From NCBI GenBank assembly GCA_003117195.1, contig BDSI01000115.1:310001-374000 (forward strand): 64,000 nucleotides of DNA. The letters are read 5' to 3'. A program made the position numbers and the translations under genes. Positions 36,007 to 46,300 of the stretch are shown in pieces; the first letter of the stretch is position 1, and the number at the start of each line of letters is the position of its first letter. Under the pieces are notes generated by a model. It did no database searches and was not told the origin of the DNA. It was given only the letters and a program-made list of their open reading frames with translations. Origin of the DNA: Eudorina sp. 2006-703-Eu-15. Its lineage: Eukaryota; Chlorophyta; Chlorophyceae; Chlamydomonadales; Volvocaceae.

Positions 36007-37875
36007 TGCAACCGTGGCAAGGTGGACTCTTTGAGTCGCTGAGGGGTGTGATGCGGTGGCGGCGGCAGGCCCGGGGGTGGCAGCTCCGGCGAAGGCGCCG
36101 GCGGCAGGTCCGGGGGTGCGAGCGGGCAACGCGCTTCGAAGTAGGCTGTAGGAAAAGCTGGGCGACGAGCCGCTCATGAGGTCAATGTCGTGCGGTAGGG
36201 CGGTAGGGTACGAGGGCCGCCGGGTATCCGGGCAGTTGGAGTGATCAGCGAACTGGGAGGCTTGGGAGTTGGCGTGTACTGCTCCGTACTTACTGCGTTG
36301 TACGGTTATAATACAGGGCAACGCGGGGCAACGCGCGCCTCCGTGATAGCGCGGCGCCGACACGGCCGGCAGGGAGGAGGCGGCGGGATTTGGTGGAGGG
36401 GTGGAGGGCCGCAGACTTGGGTGCCACCGGAAGGAGACCGAACGTCGGCCTGGGTCGGTCGATCCGCATCGATTGCGGCGCGTCGCGCCACGACCATCAA
36501 CGAGCGAGAAAGAAACACTGTATGCGCAGGCGGATAACAATGGCGTTATTGATTGAGGATATACGAAATTTGCTTTGTCTGTTTGGATTCAATATATTGA
36601 TTCCTATTTGGGTCGAGGTAGCCTGTTTCGATTTCCGCTTCGTCGCTGCTGTCGAAGCTGGGGCCACAGCCTCGGAACTCCGCCCATCTGGCTCAAAGAG
36701 TATTTCACGGGGATTACGGCTGCCTTGCCATCGGTTTCGAAGGTCTTAGATGGAATTAAAAGCGCAGGGTGCCGAATGGTGGGCGCAACGTGCAACCACG
36801 TGCCCTGCTTTCGATGCAGTATGGACGAGAGGAGGTGGATGATGACGTAAGCGGACTTTATAGCGATTCGTCAGTGATGCGATTATACGTGACGATGACG
36901 ATTATATGCCATCTGTAAAGCCTTGGCTGTTGGAGCGTTGTCGCGAGGACGCGGCCAGTCAGCTTCCAGACCCTTGATACAGAGACCGCGCGCGATACTC
37001 TTCGACCGACTCGGGATTGTCATTACGATAAAACTGTTGACTTTGCCGAAGCGCAGCAGCTGCCTATGGTAATGATGGGCTCGGTGTGACGGCCGATGCC
37101 CTAATCACGATATGCAGCCGCGCAGAAACCTTGCGCAATAGGTTCAAGTTGGTCATTCAACCCAAATTGTGAGCAGCCGGCAAAAAGATGACCCAGTCAT
37201 CATCAACTCTTTCGGCAGTCTAGGTTCCGGAGCAAGCGCCAAGCGGCATATTGCACTGGGTGGCCTGATTCTCCAAGCAGACACCGCAGAAGCGCCGCAA
37301 AAGTTCTTTTGTGTCCACGGACTTTCACGGACTTGAGGAAATGTCCAGCGCCTCGTTTTCAGGCCGGCAGACTCCGCGTCCTTGCGCCTTTGCAGCAAGT
37401 CCCGGACTGGACGCTGCGAGCGTGATAGCCCGCATAGAGACAACTGCGGAGACCCTCATCACCGCCATAGCGGAGGGCGGAGTGCCTGTCCTGCAGCTGG
37501 GCCCGAAAGCGGGCGCCCGCGTGCCCCAGAACGATGATGAGGATGAGGACGGCGAAGAGGACGGATCCCAGCGCTGCGTGCAGCGCTCCCTGCTCGGCAA
37601 TCAAGGCGCTGCAGCGCTGGCCTACGCGCGCGGTGCGGCCGTCTCCTTGTGCGTTGCGTTGCGCTTCTCCCCGGTTTCCTTCGGGTCGGGGTCATGTAAC
37701 CGTTTGGGGGGTCATGCTGAACCTTTTTTCCGCTCTACTCATCAGTGATGTCTTTTTTTCACGAGCAGCCCTGCCCGCTGGGTCCTGTTGCGCTGCTCGC
37801 CCGTTTGAATAAAAGGATGGAAGTTGTCGAACCTGGAGCGGTCCGGTCTTGTGGCGTTCACTGATTCAGTTCTGA

Positions 37876-37911
37876 ATGAATGAATGAATGAATGTTACAG
37901 CGGACCCCAGT
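37876..37911 (-). repeat. Retrotransposon-like 3' end with (CATT)n tail
   Basis: Minus strand: GGGGTCCGCTGTAACATTC followed by ATTCATTCATTCATTC. It lies about 65 bp upstream of the chosen SPO11 start codon. Confidence 0.7.
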
Positions 37912-37974
37912 TCTGTCAAGTTATATCCGAACCGCGAAATTTGAACGCAAAAGCTGCGACCGCCCGAATGGACC

Positions 37975-40963
37975 ATGTCATCCCATCAGCATCAGCACGT
38001 GTGCCCCCGCCGTTGCACCCAACAACGAGCGGTGCCCCCCGTGTCAGGCCAACCACAGCGCTGTTGCAGCACATCCAGTCCCTACCACCCTAGGTGGCCA
38101 ACGCTGTTACACCGCCCGGTTGACCCGTGGGTCGCGCACCCGCCTGCGGCGCCGCTCCTGCCGCCGCCTCCCGCAGTCCTGGCTGTGCTCAACGCCGTAC
38201 ACGACCTGCTCCGCCAGGGACGCCAGGCCACCCAGCGTGACCTGTACTACACGGTACGGCACATGTTGCGCGCGGGACGGGACGTTGGGTGGATGTCGGT
38301 ACGGCATTCAAAGGCGCGTGTTCGAGGCTACGGAGCCCGACCCTCTTGCGGTTGGGTTGGGTTGGGTTGGGTCCATGTCTGGTCCTCACACCCGCCACCG
38401 CCGCCACCACCCGCCATTTTACCAATGCGGCTTCTTCTTCTTCTTCTTCTTCTTCTTCTTCTATTGCTGCTGCTGCTGCTCCTGCTGCTTCGTCTGTTGC
38501 TGATGCTGCTGCCTCCTGCTGCCGCTGCTGCCGCCTCGACGCAGCTGCTGCGGCCGCCGCTGTTCTGCTCCCCCCGCGACGTCAACGCGGCCGTCGCGGA
38601 CGCCGCGGCGCTGCTGCGGGTGCCGCGCAGCAGCCTGGGGGTCACCTGCGCGGGCCGCGGGGCGGTGGCGGGGCGGCTGCAGATGCGGGACGGCCCCGCG
38701 TCCCCCTGGGTGGACTGCGGCACCGCCGGTGGGCGGGCGGGCGGGTGGGCGGGTGGGTTTGGGTCCAGTTTGGGTCCAGTTGCGCCGCCCCATGGGTCAG
38801 GCCCCATGGGTCAGGCCCCATGGGTCAGGCCCCATGGGTCAGGCCCCATGGGTCAGGCCCCATGGGTCAGGGTTCGTTGGGGACGCGAAAGTCGCACTCC
38901 CGGTGGGTCCGTACATGGGATTGGGTCGTCCTTAATCGGTCGTCTATGTTGCGTATGGCAATGGGTCACCGCAGCGATGGGTTGGAATGGGTTGCGTGGT
39001 GGCCCCTTCCTGGAATTTTGATTGCGTGGTGGCCCCTTCCTGGAAATATGATTGCGTGGTGCCCCCTCCCTTGACAGGGCCCTCCGGAAGGGCCCTCCCC
39101 GGCGACCTGTCCACCATCGCCCGCCTGGGGCTGCAGCTGATGGCGCCTCATCAGGGCGCCGCCGCCACTGCTGCTGCGGCGGCGCCGGCGGCATCCGCGG
39201 CCGCGGCCGCGCCGGCCGGTTCCTTAGCCGGGGTCTCCTTGGGCGGCAGCAGCAGCGGCAGCATGGCCGCCAGCATCGGCAGCTGCTGCTACCTGCTGGT
39301 GGTGGAGAAGGACGCGGTCTTCCAGCGGTTGGCGGAGGACCGGATATGGGAACACCGTGAGGCGGGGGGAGCGGAGGCGGGCTGGGCGCGGGGAGAGAGG
39401 GGAGAGAGGGGGCAGGCGGGGGGGAGAGGGGGGCCGTGAAGGGGAGGGGCGTCAGCGTTACGGCGGGTATGTTTAGACAGGGAGCGAGGGGGGAGGGGGA
39501 GGGGGAGGGTGTCAGAAGAAGGAGAAGAAGGGCGGTGGGCTGAGGCGGTTGGAAGCGGGACGGGGGGTTTGGGGGGGCTGCGGGCCTGGGCTGAGTGAGG
39601 GAGAGGGCGGGGTGTAACAGAAAGTCGGGGAGGAGGTTCCGCAGCTTCGCAGCTTTCACGCTAAAGAATTCATAACGTCCACCCTAATTACTTCGCATAA
39701 AGAATACACAACCCCGAACCCGTTGCCGTCCTCTCCCCCGCACGCCGCGCAACCCAACGACCCCCAACCACTCCGCCGGGCGCCCAGTGCCGTGCGTCTT
39801 GGTGACGGCCAAGGGCGTGCCTGATCTGGCAACCCGCGCCTTCGCCGCCCGGCTGGCGGCGAGCTTCCCCGCCCCACGTCTCATCCCCCTGGGCCTGGTG
39901 GACTACAACCCGGCGGGGGTGGTGATCCTGATGACGTACAAGTACGGCAGCGACCGGATGGGGCCCGAGGGCCGCGCGTGAGTTCGTTCTCCGGCGCGGT
40001 TCGCTATTTGCTTGAGGATTAGGAAGGAGGAGGACGATCGCCCAAAAAGCACATACGGTATTTGCGTGTACCGTATGTGCTTTTTGGGCGATCGTCCTCC
40101 TCCTTCTTAATCCTCTTTTGCCAACGCCCCATCGGATCCTTGCGCTGGCAGTCAGTACAAAACTTGGATGCGGGATAAAACTGCTCAATCCACCACACCC
40201 TCATCCTCATCCTCACCCTCCACGCCCCCCCCCCTTTCTTCCACCTCGCCCGTCTCGTCCGCCTCCGCCTCGCCCTCCCCCCTTCCTTCCACCGCGGACC
40301 GCCGCCGCCGCCGCCACACCCGAGGGGGGCAGTCACCCGCTGCCGGGTCTGCGGTGGCTGGGGCTCCGGAGCGGGCAGATGGGGCACCTGGAGGAGGGCC
40401 ACCTGCAGCGGCTGACGGAGCGGGACCGGGTGATGGCCCGCGGGCTGAGGGAGCGGCTGGCGGGCGTGGAGCCGGGGTGGGCTGCGGAGCTGGAGGCCAT
40501 GGAGGCCGCAGGCTTCAAGGTGGGCTCAACACTGGGGGGGGCCGGCGGGGGGCGGCCGTCGTCTTGAGGTACCGCTCGACACAAGTGGCGGGCAATCCCG
40601 TCGCGCCCTGGTCTACCCGCCCGACCCCCCTCATACTTCGGGATACGGGTCCACCTTGTAACGGTTACATTACATTATACTTCGTGCAATGTATGCTCAG
40701 TGTGGGCCTCGCGGACCCAGCCTCGTTAAGCCCACGCTTCAAACGCCCCCCTCGTTCGTGCGCCCAATCGTATCCGTCGACTCGCGTTCCCAAATCCATA
40801 CTCCCAGACTCCTCCGCGCCTCCTCCTGTCCGCCCGCCCGCTCCGCACTCCCCCCCCCCCACACACACAGGGCGACATCGAGGCGCTGTACCGCTCCTCC
40901 GGCCACTACGCGGCTCTGCGGGACCTGGTCGTCCGGGCGGTTATTTCCCGGGACATCACGTGA
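37975..40963 (+). CDS. SPO11: SPO11 / topoisomerase VI subunit A homologue
   Basis: Six exons: 37975-38298, 38545-38728, 39078-39356, 39788-39977, 40333-40519, 40871-40963; about 418 aa. SPO11 makes the double-strand breaks that start meiotic recombination. The 5Y-CAP domain shows ATQRDLYYTVRHML (catalytic Tyr at 91/92), then LFCSPRDVNAAVADAAALL, VPRSSLGVTCAGRGAVAG and VDCG. The Toprim part shows LLVVEKDAVFQRLAEDR (metal-binding Glu), VLVTAKGVPDLATRAF, LGLVDYNPAGVVIL, YKYGS and LRWLGLRSGQM; the C-terminus is GDIEALYRSSGHYAALRDLV...ISRDIT. An Ala/Ser-rich loop of about 45 residues is inserted just before the Toprim Glu. The second Toprim acidic position (DxD) is Asn here. The first donor (38298, before GTACGG; alternative before GTTGGG at 38284) and the start codon are the weakest points. 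Whether it is SPO11-1, -2 or TOP6A type needs a tree. Confidence 0.86.
38787..38872. repeat. 14-bp tandem repeat in SPO11 intron 2
   Basis: CATGGGTCAGGCCC repeated about six times in intron 38729-39077. The same intron ends with a 29-bp repeat (GCGTGGTGGCCCCTTCCTGG) at 38993-39066 abutting the 3' splice site. Confidence 0.93.
40015..40114. repeat. 46-bp near-perfect hairpin in SPO11 intron 4
   Basis: Arms 40015-40060 and 40069-40114 are complementary at 45 of 46 positions; in RNA the single mismatch can be a G-U pair. The loop is TTTGCGTG. It lies 38 nt after the exon 4 boundary in intron 39978-40332. The central arm is AAAAAGCACATACGGTA. Confidence 0.95.
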
Positions 40964-43399
40964 AGACCAGCGCGCCGAGAGGATACCCAAAACCCGCCCG
41001 AATTACCAAAAACCGTGACGGGGCCGCCGTTGACAGTTGACCGAGGCGGGCGCCAGAGGTCCAGTAGCAACCGCCAGCGGAAAGGCTGACGTAGCGTAGT
41101 CTAAACAAACGACTAGTTGAACTAACCTATTTAATCTGTACTAATGCAACAAAGCAGGGGTTGGGTGCGTCCACAGCGCGTGCAATGCCGACAGCAAGCA
41201 TCGTGCATCGTGTGTGTGTGTGTGTGTGGTGGTGGGGGTTTCGGACGTCATTGCGGACATCGCGAGAGGGCCGACCGCGAAGGGGATTCGGACGATCACA
41301 TACTCGCTCTACGACTTCGCTGAGCTGGGAGTCCCTGTGAAAGGGTGGTCAGCGGTGGGAGCTACACACCCCATCTTGAAGGTGCAGGACGGTCGTCTTG
41401 TGTGCCGTGGCCCGGTTCCGGCAGGCCAGGATCCTTAACCGAAGCCCTGTAGGCATTCTGTCGTAATGGGCCGCGGGTGGACAGGGCACTGACGCCCAGT
41501 GGAGCTATCGCTAGGTGTGGGCGGCTTTTTCGGCCCGGTGGGACCGTACGGGCAGGCCCCTGATGGTGACTCGCGAGCCCCCGTGGCCCTCCAAGACTAC
41601 GGGCCACCGCTGGAGAAGTGACCCCGCCTTGGTTGGGGTGGTGGTTCGCTAATAGGGGCGCCCTGGTGGCTAACTCCCCCTGAGCGGGCTTTATCCCTTG
41701 CCATGGTTGGTTCTCAGGAACGGGGTGGTTCCCTGGTGGTGTGGGCCCGGGGAGTGTTTCGGTGCACTTGTGGAGCCTGTCCGGAGCGCCATGGTGGCGC
41801 CAGTTCGTTTAGGCAGTGTATGGTGAGGAAGCCTCGGCTGTCGCCGTTGGCTGTCACCGATGACCCGCGGGGTCCGCTGTAACATCCTTAATAATAAATA
41901 CTCGCGTTACGGTATACCGTGGGGGACTGGACGGGTGGTACAGCAGGGCGGGAGGCCCGGGCGGCGTGGAGACGGAACGGAGGTTTGGGTGCCGTTGGTG
42001 ATGTGGGTCGGATCGCGGATGTGGCTTTGCTGTCCTTTGAGGGGGAGCCATCGCTGGATATGCGGAAACGCCTTATGAAGGGTTGGTTGTGTGGGGGCGT
42101 TTTTGGATGGACAGACGAGCACCGATCGATGACTTCAAACGAACCCGCCAAACGCCGGGGGACGGGGGGAGGTCGCCTTCGAGGGCTGTGGACGGCGGGT
42201 CGGGTCTGAGTGTACGGCACCGGTGTTCCCCCTTCGGTCTGGGGCAGTCGATGCGACCATGATCTTCGTAACAGCTGGTCGTTGTAGCACGGTACGGTAT
42301 ATGACACAGTGTCGTACGGCACGGCAGATGGCGCGCGCGGGTACTTTGGGGGCAAACCGGTGGTGTCGGATGGCTGCAAGTATCTTGAAGGTGGTGAAGC
42401 GCTTGTGCCGAGGGCCGCCACGAACGTCGGTGATTACCAAGGGAATGCTGCACGGCTTGACACGCGGGATAGTGCGCTGGGAACCCGAATGGAGGGTGTC
42501 GGCGTACGGCAATGAACCGTGAAACATCCTGATCGAGGGGAGAATGCGCTGTATGGTCATGTAAGATGAAGGAGCGGCAAATGAGCGAAGAGACGGAGGC
42601 CGCGAACATGGTTCCGCCTGAGGCATAATGTCTCCCGGTGGTCTTGCTGTATGAATCGTGGACAGTTCAAGCCTGCAGGGTGATACGAAGAAAGCACTCG
42701 CCACGGCCACTGGGTTGCCGCCTGTTGCCGTCATGGGCCAGGGGTGGTTCTGGCTTCTGTCACCCCCTAGCATATATGCGGCCAGGGAAACGTGGGTGAA
42801 GATTAAGACCGTGCGCTCCGAATTGACTGCAACTTGGGTCCCGAGCCTGTCGGTAGATGCGATATGTCGACTTGTGGAGCCTGCCGTATGGCGGTTGTGC
42901 AGTGACTGAATGCGAGATGTAACCTCGCGTGAATATAATATGACAAGAGTTGGCAAGCTCAATTTGTTTTTAAAATGTTCTGCAACGCGACGCCTCACGC
43001 CTGTGCGAAAGCCGAAACACCGGGCGGCAGTTAGGCAACGGCGTGATCGTACGCGTGGCACTGGCCACAATCCCACCAATCGATGACCGCGTTCAAAGAT
43101 TCAAGTTCATGCGAGCCATATGGTGTATGAAGCCTAATAGCTTTTGAAATGTCAGGGAGGTATGCATACCGAAAGTGGAAAGTGTTTGCAGTATTGCACA
43201 GGCGACATAGTCCTCTGCCGGTCCATACTACCACAATAAATAGGTGCTGACTGAAATGATCAATATAAAATCAGCTCTTTCGTATTAGCCGGACTTTGTT
43301 TTCGGGCCGCTTACCGACACTTCGTGACTGTCAGGTCATCTGAATGCTCATGAGATTTTGGGCTGAACACATCTAAGCCAAGCCTGCTTCTGATTGCAC
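40964..43399. other. Intergenic region with a probable truncated retrotransposon
   Basis: No host gene was recognised. 41214-41901 may be a 5'-truncated non-LTR element, because it runs into a 3' end (41849-41901) shared with many copies in the window. The short frame 41214-41438 has no recognised domain. 42900-43380 is AT-rich and should contain the promoter of the next gene. Confidence 0.45.
41849..41901 (+). repeat. Best-preserved retrotransposon-like 3' end
   Basis: GCTGTCACCGATGACCCGCG, GGGTCCGCTGTAACATCC, tail TTAATAATAAATA. Matches copies at 7636, 16702, 16869, 35738-35863 and 44380 and, over GGGGTCCGCTGTAAC, those at 17060, 21421, 23103 and 37876. Confidence 0.75.
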
Positions 43400-46300
43400 A
43401 TGGGCCGAAAGAAGGTGCCGGCAGGCGGAAAGCAGGTTCCCGCCGAGGATCTCCTGCGCCTGCTGCATTCCCAAAACCTCGGCAAAATCCGGACGCTGGT
43501 CAAAGCTGGTCTAGACCCGAACGGTTGCGTGGCCAACACGAGCTGCTTCGACAACACCACCTGGGTGTTGAGGGACCGGAAGCCCCTCGTCCCGCTGCTC
43601 GTCTTTGCCTGCTTCAACGGCGTCCCGGCGCCAGTCCTTGACCTCCTCATCCGACTGGGCGCATCTCCAAATGCAGTCACCGACTGCGGCCTGCCGGCGC
43701 CTCTGGCAGTGCTGTGCGCTAAGGTCACGCCCGAGGAGCAGCGTGCGCTTTTTCAGGTTCGTGCCAGCCAGACTTGCTGCAAACAGCCCCAGGGGCTTCC
43801 TTACCATGGGGGCTTTTGTTACCATGGGGCTTTCGTTGCCATGAGGCCTTCGCCGCAGGATAGCATCATGGGAGTTTCAGCATGGGGGCGTCAATCAGTT
43901 GACGGGCCTGGGAGGGGTTGGGCGTAGGGGCCGCCGTTCCGACGGTGCAGGCGAGGCAGCTGGGGTTCCCGGCGAGCAAATCTCATCAAACTACCCGCCA
44001 CGGCACCTGTTTCCTGGCTGTCGGAGCCACGGCACCTGTTTCCTGGCTGTCGGAGCCACGGCACCTGTTTCCTGGCTGTCGGAGCCACGGCACCTGTTTC
44101 CTGGCTGTCGGAGCCACGGCACCTGTTTCCTGGCTGTCGGAGCCACGGCACCTGTTTCCTGGCTGTCGGAGCCACGGCACCTGTTTCCTGGCTGTCGGAG
44201 CCACGGCACCTGTTTCCTGGCTGTCGGAGCCACGGCACCTGTTTCCTGGCTGTCGGAGCCATTGGGCGGCAGGGCGCGATCCCGCGGGTCGCCATCGGAC
44301 CGCCGGGGCGGGTCTGGGCGCTGGGTTGGGACCCGACGGGCGGCGGGTGCCGGCGGGGTGTAAGCCGGGTAATAGTCCCCGTGGACCCCGACGGGCCCCA
44401 GTGTACCATCATCAGTAATAGAACCTGAAGGAGCCCGGGCACCTGTGTGGGGATAAAGCGAACCCAGCCCAGGCACTCGTGCGTGTGTCATTGAAACTGG
44501 TTTGGGTTGGGCCCATTGTTTCGCGACACACACACACACATACACATACACACACAGTGTTACTTTTTGCACGCACACATGTTGGGCTCGCGGCGCAGTT
44601 TCCTTGTGATGTATACATGTTAGGCTGGGTTAGGCGGGTTATCTTTTTAAACACATGTTGGGGATGGAGATCGAAGAAGAGACGGGCGGAAGACGGACAC
44701 GGCCGATCCAGATTGGCAGGTCGCCGCGCATTACCTGCAGCACGAAAACACCTTGGAAATGCAACCGCGACACATTTCACCCATGCATTCACGCGGCGTT
44801 GCTAACCGACACGGCGCGGAGAACAGATCACGGGTGAAAGATCTGACCAAAGCCATCGGCCCTGGCTGCTTACCTTCCCTGCCTTGCTGCTGACCCTCCC
44901 TGCCTGGCTGCTGACGCGCCCTCGCTGCCCCGGTTGCTGACCTGCCCCCACTGACCAGGCCTGGCTAGAATGGTGCCTGCACGGCCGTGCTCCGACTGCC
45001 CAACTGGCGCCACTTAATCCTGCTGCCGTGTACTTTTTCGCGTTGCTGTTGTGATCCTGTTAATCCTGCTGCCGTGCACTTTTTCGCACGCAGGTGCTCC
45101 GACAGCACCACTGCACCACCTTCAACTCGTGTGTGCGCTCCGCGCGCAACGACCGACCCATCCACGTGACCTCCAAGATACTGGACCTGTCCGACTGGCA
45201 GAACGCCAGGAAGGTGGAGGGCGTGGGTGAGTTGCGACTTGGGAGAGGCCGTCGTTGGTCCGTATCCCGGCTGCGCCTGTGTCGATCGCACGCCCAAAGG
45301 GTCACGGCCGCGACGCCCTCTCCCCATGTGCGAACTCCCCATTTTGGTGTGCGCCCCGTCGCCCCGTTCTGGCCGTCACCTCTTAGTATCCGCCGGCGTC
45401 GTTCGTCGTCGCCGTGCTGACCGCCATCCATCCATCCGGGGGTTGTTGTGGAGGGACATCGAGAGACCCCGCGCCAGGCTGGAACTCCTGCTTCGGGAAT
45501 GCAAGGGTGCAGAACCGTAGATTGGAGTGCAAAAGTCCAATCTGGGGTGATTGGAGGGTGCTTTGGAGGGGCCTGGTATTGGACGTCCTCAGCTGCTGGT
45601 GGTGCGCTTGCGCGCCCCTCGCGAGACCGAATCTCCTTGCTCACCTGTCTCGGGCACTTTACACACAATTTCCTTACTGCGCGATTGCGTGCCGATGTGG
45701 GTTTCGCACCGTTGTGGGTTTCGCACCGTTGTGGGTTTCGCGCGGCCATGTGTAGGGTGTATGGTGGGTGTAGTGGCCTTCCCCATCACTGGCTGGCCGC
45801 CCACTGTTGCGGTTCCTTTCGACATGTCAGCGCGCGCGACCCTAGCCAACCTGCGCACCCCTGTCGTGGTCCTTTCTTTTTACCCCCTCGCGTGACCCGC
45901 CTGCCCCCCCCTTGACGGAAAGCGCTTGCAAGCAAGCTCATGTCTGCGGAAAGCGCTTGCAAGCAAGCTCATGTCTGCGGAAAGCGCTTGCAAGCAAGCT
46001 CATGTCTGCGGAAAGCACTTGCAATCAAGCCCATGTCCGCCGATATCGGCACACATGAGAACCACTACATGGTCCCTGCAGCTTGCATATGTCTAATCTT
46101 GAAGATATCCTGTATCGCCCGTCGTCCTGCCCTCGATGTCCATCACCATACCCGGGGGCAGAGATGCTGATCCAGTTCGGCGCCTTCCAGCTGCCGGGTC
46201 CGGACGGTGGACTGGACGAGCGGGCCATGTACGAATTCGTGGCGACTGCCGTACGGCACCCATCCGGGCACAAGCTGCTGGACTGCCTCTGGCGGTGGGT

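Larger units (their letters stand above)
35719..37974. other. Intergenic region between the LysM gene and SPO11
   Basis: No supported gene. It contains two tandem retrotransposon-like ends (35738-35863), a TGTAA at 36002-36006 suitable as the LysM polyadenylation signal, AT-rich sequence (36540-37150) and another tail at 37876-37911. The minus frame 37604-37359 holds one hydrophobic stretch but no other support. Confidence 0.5.

Noticed and set aside
37359..37604. Minus frame with a hydrophobic stretch (SVLFAVLILIIVLGHA)
   Set aside because: The frame is short and isolated, with no signal peptide, homologue or splice continuation recognised.
41214..41438. Short frame upstream of the retrotransposon-like end
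   Set aside because: It could be the end of an element ORF, but no reverse-transcriptase or endonuclease motif is visible, so it is not called as a CDS.
44597..44658. Possible extra exon of the ankyrin-like gene
   Set aside because: The CAG and TGATGTATA signals belong to the dispersed intron repeat, and exon 1 joins exon 2 in phase 0 without it.
45917..46040. CRISPR-like array of 31-bp direct repeats
   Set aside because: Units are head-to-tail with no spacers, in a eukaryotic intron; it is a plain tandem repeat.
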